This document shows positions 47,960-59,066 of a stretch of DNA of 64,000 bases, piece by piece. The first letter of the stretch is position 1; every line of letters begins with the position of its first letter. The stretch is from NCBI GenBank assembly GCA_015179045.1, contig WHUZ01000009.1:806001-870000 (forward strand). Direction: 5' to 3'. A program made the position numbers and the translations under genes. The notes beneath the pieces were generated by a model, which was not told the origin of the DNA, searched no databases, and was given only the letters and a program-made list of their open reading frames with translations. This stretch comes from Kalaharituber pfeilii. Taxonomy: Eukaryota > Ascomycota > Pezizomycetes > Pezizales > Pezizaceae.

Positions 47960-48044
47960 GAGAGTAGGTAGACATGCTTGCCTCCGAGCATCAAGGGTTT
48001 AGACCCAGCCTGCCATGGCGAACAGCTGCAAGCGGGGTTATGTG

Positions 48045-48078
<34 letters not shown>
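47960..48078 (+). mobile_element. Family B tail with a short body
   Basis: Body GACATGCTTGCCTCCGAGCA, then TCAAGGGTTTAGACCCAG, hairpin B1, GTTATGTG and (A)~34. The same body precedes the tail at 61930-62012. Its 5' limit and TSD are unclear because it abuts the 5' end of the LINE at 47940. Confidence 0.75.
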
Positions 48079-48082
<4 letters not shown>

Positions 48083-48326
48083 GCAACTGTGCTTATACAA
48101 GTTGACATGATAACCTCTGGTCAGTTCCACAGAGTTTAGGTACTGTAGGTGCGAAACTAAGAAAGTGGAATTGAGAAGATTTTGAGTGCGAAAAGCGGAA
48201 GGAGAATGTGGTGTACTCTGCTATGGCAGGATGTGTGAGTTAGGTTCGGAAGGTGCCCACTTCTACATAGATGATCAGAACGAGAACACAGAATACAGAA
48301 CACAGAACATAGTTAAAAACAGACAG

Positions 48327-48329
<3 letters not shown>

Positions 48330-48365
<36 letters not shown>

Positions 48366-48617
48366 TTCATTACTCGCATGCCGCCTAGCTGGCTATGGCG
48401 AGGGGTTAGATACATGAGGGTAAATACTAAGTAAACAGAAGGAGAAAGAATGAGGATATGAGAGAATAAAGGATAACGGAATCGGGGAATCAATGAAATT
48501 ACTCTGCTGCCCAATCTAATACTTCCGCCAGCATGTCTCCCTCCCCCTCTGTCTTCGTCGGCTGCTTCAACCCCATCTCACCTCTCGGTAGTCTTTTCTT
48601 CCACGGTTCGCACTAAC
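48330..48617 (-). mobile_element. 5'-truncated family A element (288 bp)
   Basis: (T)~35, antisense hairpin whose closing pair is A:T (AGCCA/TAGGC), then about 215 bp of LINE 3' coding/UTR. The 14-bp TSD AAAACAGACAGCAT lies at 48316-48329 and 48618-48631. Confidence 0.95.
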
Positions 48618-48834
48618 AAAACAGACAGCATAGTGAACTGAACTCTCTAATAAAATAACTCACTCAGCACACAGGCGAAAACTGGTGATGCTATTAGTAT
48701 TTGGGCGAACTAGTCTGCCTGAATCGGCCTGCATATTTCACGCCTGCAGGCCGGCCCAGGCCATCAAAAGCTCCGCCAGGGCCGCCCCAGGCGGTTTCAG
48801 GCCTGGCCAGTTGGGAGCACTGCTCCTCTCCTAC

Positions 48835-49247
48835 CCACCATGGCGGGTCTCCTGGGCGGCAAAGGCTTACGAAACTGGCAGTACAAACTGGGGAGATCCG
48901 ACGGACCCAAATGCCGATGGTGCAGTGAAGAACTGGAAACCACTGACCACCTCCTAGACAGATGCCGGGTATGGAAATCCCGAGATGGCCAGGGGGGAGG
49001 CGAGCAATAGCTAGACCGGACGACACAGGCCAAGAGCAGGGAGAGCCCCTCGTAGCACTGATGGAGTGGATGGAAGAATGAAATGGGGGCAGCATTGGCG
49101 GATCGGTTACATTATTTCCTTCGGTGGGACGTTAAGGGGAGACGGAGCCTTTATTATTTCCTTGATTACAGCCTGAATTATTTCCTTGCCTACACTTTAT
49201 CATGTAACTAACCTCGCCATAGCCCATAGGGCGGTATGCGAGTACTG

Positions 49248-49293
<46 letters not shown>
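48835..49293 (+). mobile_element. 5'-truncated family A LINE fragment (459 bp)
   Basis: Starts in the coding region before the zinc motif (LLGGKGLRNWQ; CRWCSEELETTDHLLDRC), runs through about 200 bp of UTR to CTCGCCATAGCCC, ATA, GGGCGGTATGCGAG and (A)~38. The TSD CCTCTCCTAC lies at 48825-48834 and 49294-49303. Confidence 0.92.
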
Positions 49294-49296
<3 letters not shown>

Positions 49297-49426
49297 CTCC
49301 TACTCCCGGTGCCCTTGTTCAGGACGTGTTGGCACTTTCGCATCCTCCCTCATGTCCACTCTTGGTCCCACAGCATTGGAAGGTCCTTGCAAATTGCTTC
49401 TCGTTCAGGTTGATCAGTTCCTCATA

Positions 49427-50282
49427 CTGTGGTTCACCACTTTCCCGGACACCCCACTTTCCCGGACACATTTACCACCAAAACTGCGCAACTTTCGCAC
49501 TCAATATCTCAACAACCACAATAGCATTTGTGAATGCACTTTGTGTAGCTATTAGACAAAGTGTAATTCTTGCTATCTAGCACCTTTTCTTCATCAAAAA
49601 TTGGGGGTGCAAAGGGATTATGACTTGTCGCATTTACGTTGGAAGGCTTGGCATTTATTTGTATGGGATCTCCATACAAAATGTTCATCAGACTCGAATG
49701 TAGTCCTACTCTTCAACGCTAATTACAATAGCTATGATAGTATATGTCAAGAATCACCTGAAGAGGTATAGTAAGGTGCTGCATTTAGTTTACTTTCATT
49801 TGTTGAATTGTAGAGTTGGTGTACAACTATCTACTTTTGGGCGTTGTTCTCATACAAATGGTTTCTATGGGAAATATGAATATTGTGAATAATTTCACAA
49901 CCACTACAGTTATTACCTAACTACGTTGTTCATAGTTTCCGACTGAGTGATGCTATTGAATGTGAGTGTCTGAGTTTTTTTCATGAATTGATTGCAGGTG
50001 TAGCATGCAGAATTCGGGGGTGGTGACATTTGTATGGAGATCCCATACAAATAAATGCCAAGCCTTCCAACAAAAATGCGACAAGCCATAATCCCTTTGC
50101 AACCACAATTTTTGATGAAGAAAAAGTGCTAGATAGCAAGAATTACACTGTGTGTAATAGCTACACAAAGTGCATTCACAAATGCTGTTGTGGTTGTTGA
50201 GATATTGAGTGCGAAAGTTGCGCAGTTTTGGTGGTAAATGTGTCCGGGAAAGTGGGGTGTCCGGGAAAGTGGTGAACCACAG
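49427..50282 (+). mobile_element. Foldback MITE, family M2 (856 bp)
   Basis: Ends CTGTGGTTCACCACTTTCCC and the exact inverse, flanked by TA (49425-49426, 50283-50284). Each end carries two CACTTTCCCGGACA iterons. Arms of about 260 bp are inverted copies (both hold CAAATAAATGCCAAGCCTTC or its complement). No coding capacity. It splits LINE-derived sequence of 50285-53800. Confidence 0.95.
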
Positions 50283-51331
50283 TAGTCTCTTCTTCGTGGT
50301 GACCTTTTGAGCCAATCCGGGAGGTTCCGCTGCTTCGCAATCCACTCAATAACCTGGCCTACTACAAAATATCTACACCACCCATCTTGTGCTGTGTATC
50401 TGTACCTTCTCGCTTTGCCAGAGTTCTCTTTCCCTAGGTCCTCTCTAAGACTTGTCTTGATCTTTGTGCCTCGGAACAGAAGCCCTGCCTTCAGTATCTC
50501 TACTATCCCATCTATTACAAATATTGAGATGGCCTTATTTGCTGACTTGCCTGGAATTTGACTGGTCTGTTAGTCTTCTCACTGACCTTGCTGATATCAC
50601 TCCAAGGTTCTCTATCCTTAGATCCTTCTCTATTCTCTGCAGTGCCTCCTTTGTATCAATGTCGAATGTGACTATCTCTACCATCCTGTGACCCCAGTTT
50701 ATACTCAGATGCTGATAGTCGAGCCGGACTGCACTCTCTAGCTGGGCTAGCTTCCTCGGGCCTGTCTTGTGCTATATGTCTTCCAAGAGGAGGATTCTCT
50801 CCCTTGACAAGTTGGGGTCGAGTATCATTTCCTTACCCTATATGGAACTTCTGGACCTAGGTTCTTGTTAATTCTATCCTTTATCCTGTTTCTGTATTCT
50901 AGGACCTCTCTCGTGGCTGGGTTCTCATTGATCTCTTTCCACTTCTGTGTCCCAAAGACCCTTGCTTGCCATAACCTTGTTTTCGGAGTGGCTGTTGGCT
51001 TCATTATTGTAGCCTTTTCTATATTCGGCTTCGAAATGGTCTCCTGTTGAGGTATCGGCTGTGCCGTTGGCTCCATTGCTGTAGCCTTCTCCGTACTTTG
51101 CTTTGGGACAGCCTTTTGTCTAGGTGTTGGTCTCATAGCTCTTCTAGACTATCGTGCTATAGCTCTTGGTCCTCTCGGTACCCCTGGAGGTGGCTCTGCT
51201 CTGGGAGGTTGTTGTTGGCTCAGCTCATCTCTGGCCTGTGTTGGTGTCCACTCCATTTGGGGTTCTTCTGCCTTCGCCTTGGGTGCTTCCAGATCCTTCA
51301 CTTCCCTTTACTTCTTCTGTTCTCTCTGTCT

Positions 51332-52390
51332 TTTTTTTTCTTTTGGTCACGTAAACCCGCATACAAGCTACTAGCCTATGGCAGGGGCCCATATACCCGG
51401 GTCAGGTTGAGCAACTCCTATCTACATCGTCTACGTACACGCATTGGGCACCTAACATGCCCTCCGTCCCTTCTGCTAACCCAAATCGAGGCCGGCGAAC
51501 CACTCCTCGACCGGGTTGCCCTCTACTCACTCCTGCCTCCATCCTTGGCCTCTAAGTCCTCCCAGCACTGCCAGGTGACCATCTCACCATTCTCCTTCTT
51601 TCTCTTGAGTCACTTTAGCTCGCTACGCTCGAATACCACATGCTCTGCACTCCAAGCCTCCCCGCAGGTGCACCTCGCCTCCACACCACTGATTTTCCTC
51701 CTCAACATAGCTCCACCTTTCCCAGTCCACAGCCAGGTGTAGTTGGTGAGAGCCCTTCTACACCATCATAAATTTCCCCTTTCCGAAACTGGTGTATTCT
51801 CTCTCCTCCTTCCTCTTCCTGACTAACCCTTGATGTAGGTCACCTTGCGTGGCTTGTCCATCATACCTCAGGTGCCTGGCTCCCTCTTTTGCCTTCTCAT
51901 CTGCCTACTCGTTGCCCTCTATCCCCACGTGGGCCTTGACCCATGCAAGCTTCACAGCCCCAGCATCCCTTAGTCTCCGCAACCTTTCAGCCACAAGTTC
52001 TTTCCCTGCCATAGGCTGATAGCCTGTATGCGGAGTTACGTGACTCCAAAAAAAAAAAAAACCCACAAGCTCTACCACGCGCGCCAGGTCCGCAGTGCTC
52101 GCCTTGCCGGTTTCTCCTGCTCTCCTGACCGCGCTGATGGCTGCTTGAGAGTCTGCAAGCAGTAGCACCTTCGCCCTACCATCCACGGCTTCAAGGGCGC
52201 CCCTCATGCCTGAGACCTCACCATCCCATACAGTAGCTTTGGTGCCTACCCACTGGAAGCCTTCTGACTCATCTGCTACCACCTGCCTCCAGCACCATCC
52301 ACCTCCCCACCTTGCCCAGCTCGAGGTCAATGACCTCAATTTCTGCCCCAATTGAGTGTACATCTCGCCCCCAGGATACTTTCCCCTCCT
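51332..52390 (-). mobile_element. Family B2 LINE fragment (1.06 kb) nested in the ORF1-type LINE
   Basis: T-rich tail, antisense B2 hairpin (CACGTAAACCCGCATACAAG), then minus-strand RNase H coding: TKATVWDGEVSGMRGALEAV, LLLADSQAAIS, and AWVKAHVGIEGNE. The TSD TCTCTCTGTCT lies at 51321-51331 and 52391-52401. It contains a further 60-bp insert at 52002. Confidence 0.92.
52002..52061 (+). mobile_element. Family B2 hairpin mini-retroposon (60 bp), third nesting layer
   Basis: TT, CCCTGCCATAGGCTGATAGC, CTGTATGCGGAGTTACGTGA, CTCC and (A)~13. The TSD CCACAAG(T/C)TCT lies at 51991-52001 and 52062-52072. It starts 2 nt from the hairpin base. Confidence 0.9.
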
Positions 52391-53800
52391 CTCTCTGTCT
52401 CTTTGCTTCCGTAGCATGCCGGCTATTGTCTATTCCTCCAAAGTTAAGCCCTTCCATCTTCTCTGGATCTGCTTCTGATGCTGCTGCTGTCATCTGAGGC
52501 GGGCTGTCAGCTGCTAGTGAGTTATCATCTACTGCTATCGCCTCAACATAAGGTGGGCTGCGGACCACTTGTGGGTTCTCGATCGGGAGTGTCTGTGATG
52601 GGTTGTTAGTTACTAGTGGGATAAGCATCTGTTGAATCTCCTTGAGCTGTCTCTGGAAGTCTTTCTTCATCATCCCCACGTCATTACCTAGCTTCATCAC
52701 TAAGCCTGTAGTGGCCTGGTAGTCACCGGCCATAATGTTAATGCGGGCCGCTCTTTTTCTCTTGCCTAGATACCAGTTCTTTGCTGCCTCCTCCTGTGTC
52801 CCCCGCGCTATCTCCCCATGTGCTTCTTCTATTCCTCTAATAGTATCCACTAGTCCCCACATTGCTCTGACCAGTCCCTCTCTTGCATACATATCGTCTT
52901 CAGCCTTCGTCCCCAGCTCTTGTTCTACTTTTAATTCTTCAAATGCCCAGTCACTTACCAAGCTGCGCCGTTTCATCAGGAACACCCTTTCGTCCTCAGC
53001 GGCCCGCTGGACTCTCTCTTTGGCGTCTCTCTTCTCTCTCTCTTTTCTCCATCTGGTGACCTCCTGCTAATCTGCCCCATGTTGGGGGAACGCTAACCAT
53101 GGCAAGGTGGGGTCTCTCTCGGCTGGTTTAGTTGGGAGCTTGAGGCGTGGGAGTAGGAATGGGGGTGGAGTGTATATTCCCTCACTAGAACCTGTCCCTA
53201 AGCGCATGGCTTATGTTGCCGGCCTTGCCGTTGCTACTAATCCTTCGTCTGAGCTATCCTCATATGTGTCCGTATCTCCTCCTGAGTGTCCGGAACCAAT
53301 GCTGTCTCTGCCACTGTTCTGTGCTCACTGTGTTGAGTGAGAGCTCCGTGTGTGTCTAGTAGCCCCTCACCTTGATTGAGCTGTAGGTGCTCTTTATCAT
53401 GACCAGCTCAATGTCTCCATCTTCCTCCAGTAGGTCAAAGACCTTCTTCCCTCGGTCTGTCTCTCCCCCTTATAGCTGCCTCCGCTCCTAGCATTAGTTT
53501 CTCTACCTCGGTCTCTTGCGACCACTTGTCATAGTTCCTTTCCTTTAAAACGCCTCGGCCGCAGCCTCGTTGATCTTTGGCTCAATTGCCTTTTGGTCTG
53601 TCTCATCTAGATGGAAATACCAGTCGCTGAATTTTTCCAGCCTGTAGTTCCTGCCTTTCCCAACAAGGTCCACTGTATCTCCTTGCTTCCACTCTGTGAA
53701 TGGCTTGAACTGTATCTCTTTCCCTTTGGCCTTCCTTGCTCTTGCCTTAGCCGCTCCTTCCTTAGTTCCTACCATGACGTCGGTTGGAGTCCGTGTGCTG

Positions 53801-55180
53801 CGCCTTGTGGTGGAGTGGCATTGTGGTGTGGTGGCCCGGCTATACGCTATGGCCGTATGCTGTGTGAGTGGTGGTGATGGTTCCGTACCGATTGGCCCTC
53901 ATGTGTGGCGATATGTGGCCTCGTATTGGTTCTTTGCTTCCAGTTACTTCCATCCTGATAGGACGATCCTGGGATCCCTGTATCTTGCTTCTGTGGCTGG
54001 GTCAGGCTAAAACGTCTCTTCGATCGTGACTGTCTCGTTGGCCCCCTCCTGCTGATCTGGCAGAGGGTTCTGAGAAGGTGGGGGAGGGTGTTGGGTTCAG
54101 TTAAGTGAGCTGTTGATAAGTGCAATCCGTTCACGAAAGTCGTTTTCGTGTGCATGTGTTGCTGTCAGTGTCGTCCCCCAAGTTCGGGTGCCGCCCCTGA
54201 GGCCGCCGGGCCGAGAGGAATCTGTCCGTTTTTTCCGCTTCCTGATAGCTTGTCTGTATGTCGAGTTACGGTCCCAGTCACATGATCCGAGTCGTGCCCC
54301 GAGGATGTTGGCTATGTTGCAACTGAGTCTTTCTCTAAGAAATAAGAAGTAACTGTTCAATACTTGAGCTTATCTTTAGTTAGAAACTGAAGCAGATTAA
54401 GAAAGTAGTAGAATATCCTAGACTAATTATAAATTATCTTATAGAAAATTCTATTATTTTCTAGTTTCTTCTAGTTTCTTAGTATGAAAATATTCAACTT
54501 GATTCTAACTATTAATAGTTTTTTCTAAATGTTTCCTCGGGTCATAGGTACTAGCTACTTCGACAATAGAGAAAGAGCGAGTATAAGAAAGAGTGACTGT
54601 ATTGAACTAAAGGACATAACCCCTTCTTACATGAATTGCATGGCGAGGAGTCATCTACGGGTGAGAGAATAACTAAATATAGATGAGAGAGGGTGAACAA
54701 GAGTAAGCAGATATGAGTTCATACGAATATTCATGGACTTGGACATGACGATATTGAAACACACATGACGACATGGAAACATAGCGTAGAATTCTGTAGA
54801 GAATATAGAGTACTGTAGAGCTGTGGCTTTCCGCTTCTGCTGCGGCTATTGGCACTGTCTCAGCGATTTGCACGCTTCGGGAGCGTTCTGTGATTCGGGT
54901 CGATCGCTACATCCCAGTTACCAAGTACTAATTTCTGTAAATTCCCGTCGCGGCATGACACAGTCCTTGATCAGGGCCAAGCGAGGTATGCACTGAGGTT
55001 GATTAGGAACCCCACAGGGGTAGGGGACCTGGGCCTGATAGCTTTAGAGGGGTCGAGCGCTCAGATCCAGAAAGAGAAGGCAAGAAAGGGAGGGAGGCAT
55101 TGGATGGGCTTTAGTCCGGTGCGTGTCATGGAGCAGGTGATGGCTTTGAGTCAGTAGCCCTGGGTGTAGGAAGTTTAACT
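53801..55180. other. Probable LINE 5' flank plus unassigned AT-rich DNA
   Basis: 53801-54360 may be the LINE 5' UTR (minus-strand frames such as SSRPGGLRGGTRTW). 54361-54960 is AT-rich with no gene, and 54960-55180 leads into the LINE at 55181 without a clear boundary. Confidence 0.35.
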
Positions 55181-55402
55181 GATAGGGACAGAGGTTGAGG
55201 TCATCAATCTCAAGCTGGGTAAGGAGCATCCTCCAGCCAAGCGGCAGAACCATCTTCACAGACGGCAGTCGCAGCGAAGGAGAAGTAGGAGGCGGGTCGT
55301 GTTGGCAGCAGGTGGTGCTGGCAGCAGGTGGTCGCAGGAGAGGCAGAAGGAAGTTTCTGGGTTGGCATGAAGGACACCGTGTGGGGTGGAGAGGTTGTTG
55401 GC

Positions 55403-55465
55403 TTTTTTTTTTTCTTTTTTTTTAAATCACGTAACCCCGCTTATCGCTACTGGCTATGGCAGGGC
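55403..55465 (-). mobile_element. Family B hairpin mini-retroposon (63 bp)
   Basis: T-rich tail, CACGTAACCCCGCTTATCGC, TACTGGCTATGGCAGGGC. The TSD AGGTTGTTGGC lies at 55392-55402 and 55466-55476. The insert ends one nt beyond the hairpin base. It disrupts the RNase H region of the LINE. Confidence 0.93.
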
Positions 55466-56028
55466 AGGTTGTTGGCATGAAAGGTGCCTTGTAGGCTGTA
55501 GACAGTGTTGCTGCTCGCAGTCTCCCAGGCAGCAATCAGAACAGGCAAGGCAAGGACTTGGCATGCATGTGGAACTGGTTGTAGAGAGGAGGCGGAGGTT
55601 GAGGCACGCAGGAGCTGTGAGGCTCACCTGGGTGAAGGTGCATGTTGGAATTGAGGGTAACCAAAGGGCCGCTGGGAAGGTGAAGGCACGAGCTGGAGCC
55701 ATGAGGTATGATTGGCAGGCTACGGAAGGTCGCCTACACCAGGAGTTAGGCAAGAAGAGAAAGGAGGAGAGAGAGCAAAGGGGCTTCGGCAAAAGAAAGT
55801 TCGTCAAGTGGGGCTAGAAGGCATTACCAATTACACTTGGCTGTGGACTGGGAAGGGTGGTGGTATGTGGAGGAGGAAGATCCAGGAAGAGGAGGCATAC
55901 TCCACCTATGGAGAAGAATGGAGTGCTGAGCATATGGTGTTTGAGTGCAGGGGGTAGGAGAGGCCCAAAGGAAGGATGATGATGGGGTGCAAATCACTTG
56001 GCAGTGCTGGGAGGACCTGGAGGAAAAG

Positions 56029-56425
56029 TTTTTTTTTTTTTTTTTTAATCATTACTCCCATGCCGCCCTACGGGCTATAGTAAGATTAGCTACATATGAG
56101 AAAATGGAAATAAATTCAGTGCAACGCGCGGTAAAACAATGACCGAAAATTCAATTCAAATCCCACCCCTCCAGCATCTCCGACAGGGGGTCTCTCCCGC
56201 CATCCTTTGCCTTCGGTAGGTCCTTCACTGCCCCAATCCCCCTGGCCACTTCTGTCTCCACACTCTGCATCCATCCCAAACGTGTCCTATTGTCTCTTCA
56301 CTCTCCCCGCACCATCTGCACTCCGGGCTCTCTGCCTTCCCTATCTCGTGTCTCCAGGCTCTGAGGCCCTTGCCTCCCATGAGCCCTGCTAGCGTAGTGA
56401 CCCCCCGCCTAGGCTTTCCAGCCGT
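56029..56425 (-). mobile_element. 5'-truncated family A LINE fragment (397 bp)
   Basis: (T)~18, antisense hairpin, then minus-strand coding for the zinc motif (PECRWCGESEETIGHVWDGC) and LMGGKGLRAWRHEIG. The 9-bp TSD GAGGAAAAG lies at 56020-56028 and 56426-56434. Confidence 0.88.
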
Positions 56426-56611
56426 GAGGAAAAGGGTGGAGGCAGGACGAAGTGGAGGGCAATTCAGTCGAGGATTGATATGCCAGCCTCGATCTGGGAT
56501 AGCGAGCAGCCAGGTGCGTGTTGGTACACTGTGAGTGTATGTTAGAGTTGGTAGATACATTCCTAACCTGACCCGGGTATTTGGGTCCCTGTCATAGGCT
56601 CGTAGCCTGTA

Positions 56612-57800
56612 TTTTTTCTTTTTTTTTTTTTTTAATATCATTACTCGCATGCCGCCCTATGGGCTATGGCGAGATTAGTTACACAAGGGATAAGGGAAAG
56701 AAAAATAAGGAAAATAAAAGGAAAATAAAATGTAAAACATGTTGAGTATAGGTCGCCTGCAACTCGCCCCTAACCTTCTATCCACCTCATGAGCTCTGCC
56801 AGTGGGTCTCTTTTTCTTCGCCTCTCTCCTGTGGTCGGAGTAATGCCTCCAGTCCACCTGGCCACCTCCTCCCCATTCCCCACACCTTTCCCATATGTGT
56901 GACGTCGTTTCCTCCTTCTCCCCGCACCACCTGCATTCTGGCCCGTCCGTCTTGCCTAACCTGTGGCCCCACGCTCGAGGCCTTTGCCTCCCAGTAGTCC
57001 CGCCAGCGTACGCACTTTGTCCCAGCCTTTGTAAGGGCCTATAACTCAGTCCCAACCTGTTCCTTTCCTCCGCTCGCTGTGCCTTAGCCTACTGGCGCAT
57101 GCCCACCTCTGTGACAATCTCATCCTGCTACTGCAGGAATGTGCCAATTTTTGCCGCCTTATTTGCCTCCTCGTTTCCCTTTATTCCCCTGTGCCCTTTG
57201 ACCCACATTACTGCCACGTCCACCCCCCCTCTCGTCATCCTGTCCTCCAGGATCTCCTGACTGCACAGGCAGGCCCGTCTTTTTTTTTTTTTTTTTAAAT
57301 TTCACGTAACCCCGCTTGCAGCCGTTCGCCATGGCAGGGTCCCTGGACCGAAGTCCTTATGGCCCGGACAGGCACCTGCGCAACTACATACAAATACGTC
57401 CCCTAATACGATATCAACGAAAAATAAAACTACCCCTTCAGGTACGAGATACCAGCCGTCCGTGTCTTGGGCAGTTGGTAAAAGGGACACCCAAGAACCC
57501 CACCCCACGTAAGAAGTTCTCCCCTCACACTTCTCGGAACACTTTTTCTCCCCTTCTACCGCTGCTTCATCCACGTCCATCCTGTCATCCCGCTCCTTCC
57601 CCTTTTCTCTTGTACCCACTCTATTCCACTCGTATAATTCCGAGTGTAACCATCTCCCCGACAGGCAGGCCCGTCTGGTGTCGGCTTTCCTTCCGCAATT
57701 TTCTGTAGCCTGCTGATGCCACTCTTGAGTCTGATATTATGAGCAGCTCCCCATCCCTGGTCTCTAGAGCCTTTGCCATCGCTACCAGTTCTGCGTCGTT
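56612..57800 (-). mobile_element. Family A LINE fragment (zinc motif to RNase H)
   Basis: T tract, antisense hairpin at 56646-56675, then minus-strand coding (PECRWCGEKEETTSHIWERC) and, beyond the nested B1 element, NDAELVAMAKALETRDGELL and IISDSR of RNase H. It landed in the hairpin of the B2 LINE at 56611. Its 5' end is obscured by the B2 tail and MITE beginning at 57801. Confidence 0.85.
57281..57660 (-). mobile_element. Family B element (380 bp) nested in LINE 56612-57800
   Basis: (T)~18, antisense B1 hairpin (CACGTAACCCCGCTTGCAGC), then body with GGGCCATAAGGACTTCGGTC on the sense strand, matching the insert at 47040. The 16-bp TSD ACAGGCAGGCCCGTCT lies at 57265-57280 and 57661-57676, the longest TSD in the window. 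Confidence 0.95.
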
Positions 57801-57851
57801 TTCTTTTTTTTTTTTTTTTTTTTTTTTTTTTGAGTCACGTAACCCCACATA
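57801..57851 (-). mobile_element. Family B tail cut by MITE M1
   Basis: A (T)~29 tract and GAGTCACGTAACCCCACA, the end of a B2-type hairpin in antisense, then the TA target and MITE M1 copy 2. The rest of the hairpin is not recognisable beyond the MITE. Confidence 0.65.
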
Positions 57852-57853
57852 TA

Positions 57854-58715
57854 CTGCAATTCACCACATCCCGACGTGCACCACGTCCCGACGCACGTTT
57901 TACACCAAAACTGACCGCGCGCGACAACATATATCTCAACCACCAGAATAGAATTTTGTATGCAACTTGTAGAGCAGTTAAAGTAAGGACTATTCTTCAT
58001 ATTCCACACCTTAGCTTCTTCAGATATGTTGCTTTGAAGGGATTTATGATTCATGAAATTCCTACCATAAATTGGCATAGGCTTGGCATATATTTTTCGC
58101 TGTGATATCACTAGTATTGAATTCCACTTATCACACCTGAAGTAAATTTGATCAAAGCAGTAGGACACTTGAATATCAATATTTTATCTTATTCAAAGAT
58201 GTGAGAAGCACACCAAGAAAACTTCTCAAGGAGTGGTAGAGTTATTCACAAAATTCATTTTCTCATAGAAACTGTATGCAATAATTGTAAAGGAAAACTA
58301 CCTGAAATGGCAATTTGATGTATAAATTAGGCATTAAACAACATTAAGCCAATTGAAGCACCAATTAACAAGAGGCCTATTGGGGAGACTCTCTAGCCAC
58401 AATTCTATAGCCATTATGGTGAGCGTTGAAGGGAAGTTGTGCATTCTACCCTCCAGTTCACTTTGTATGGGAATTCCATATAAATGCATGCCAAGACATC
58501 AATGAAAAAACTCATGGCGCCATTAATCAACCACAATGTCTTTTCAGTGCAAATAGAGGGATTTAAGGTGAAGAATAACCCTTTATTTATTTCTCCTGAA
58601 TTGCGCATACAAAATTCTATTCTGGTGGTTGAGATATATGTTGTCGCGCATGCTCAGTTTTGGTGTAAAACGTGCGTTGGGACGTGGTGCACGTCGGGTT
58701 GTGGGTGAAAGACAG
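57854..58715 (+). mobile_element. Foldback MITE, family M1, copy 2 (862 bp)
   Basis: Ends CTGCAATTCACCACATCCCG and GTTGTGGGTGAAAGACAG, flanked by TA (57852-57853, 58716-58717). It is near-identical to copy 1 at 15741-16586 throughout, in the same orientation, with an extra ATGTGAGAAG near 58199. Two near-identical copies 42 kb apart suggest recent activity. Confidence 0.93.
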
Positions 58716-58717
58716 TA

Positions 58718-58982
58718 CGCCACAGCGTTTTTCTTTGCAAGCCACGCATCCCGTGCCTTTCTCACCTTCCTGATTTGATATACTTCCCTATTCAGTTATG
58801 GTTTCCAAGTCACGTTATGCTATGATTTCTCATGTATATAAACCTGTTGTTCTTGCGACTCTTAGATCAATAGACTTAACGGTATCTCTATACCTCCCCT
58901 TCGTGATTTAGCCTTCACCGTGACAAAGCAGCCCTCGCATACTCTCCCGCTCACATAATTGATACTCCTCGGGCTGCGGCTT
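58718..58982. other. 3' flank of the KP/E-repeat gene
   Basis: No gene seen. A TGTATATAAACC TATA-like motif at about 58833 followed by GTTGTTCTTGCGACTCTTAG resembles an LTR promoter region, but no LTR pair or integrase/RT was found. Confidence 0.35.
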
Positions 58983-58997
58983 CTAATCAGGCTTGTA

Positions 58998-59066
58998 CAT
59001 CGCCATAGCCCATAGGGCGGCATGCGATTAATGATATAAAAAAAAAAAAAAAAAAAAAAAAATATT
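58998..59066 (+). mobile_element. Family A hairpin mini-retroposon (69 bp) at the 3' end of the repeat gene
   Basis: C, ATCGCCATAGCCC, ATA, GGGCGGCATGCGAT, TAATGATAT and (A)~26. The TSD TCAGGCTTGTA lies at 58987-58997 and 59067-59077. Subtracting it restores a stop codon two codons later. The base of this hairpin reads ATCGC/GCGAT, a compensated change from CTCGC/GCGAG. Confidence 0.95.

Larger units (their letters stand above)
50285..53800 (-). mobile_element. LINE 5' region with ORF1-like coding, broken
   Basis: Minus-strand frames 53775-53545 (MVGTKEGAAKARARKAKGKE), 52985-52402 (MFLMKRRSLVSDWAFEEL, a coiled-coil-like stretch around MKKDFQRQLKEIQQML) and 51136-50825 (Lys/Pro-rich) look like the ORF1/gag-like N-terminal part of a LINE. 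No RT motif is seen in this stretch. It is split by a family B LINE at 51332-52390 and bounded by MITE M2. Frameshifts between pieces indicate decay. The assignment to ORF1 rests on composition and context, not on a recognised domain. Confidence 0.6.
55181..56611 (+). mobile_element. Family B2 LINE fragment, RNase H to truncated hairpin
   Basis: Plus-strand coding begins near FTDGSRSEG (RNase H), continues ...RLTWVKVHVGIEGNQ and a C-terminal MVFECRG region, and ends in the first half of hairpin B2 (CCCTGTCATAGGCTCGTAGC). The tail is cut off by the family A LINE at 56612. It holds a 63-bp B insert (55403) and a 397-bp A insert (56029). The 5' limit is approximate. Confidence 0.8.

Noticed and set aside
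58780..58925. Solo LTR suggested by TGTATATAAACC and following sequence
   Set aside because: No second copy, TG..CA boundaries or flanking duplication could be identified.
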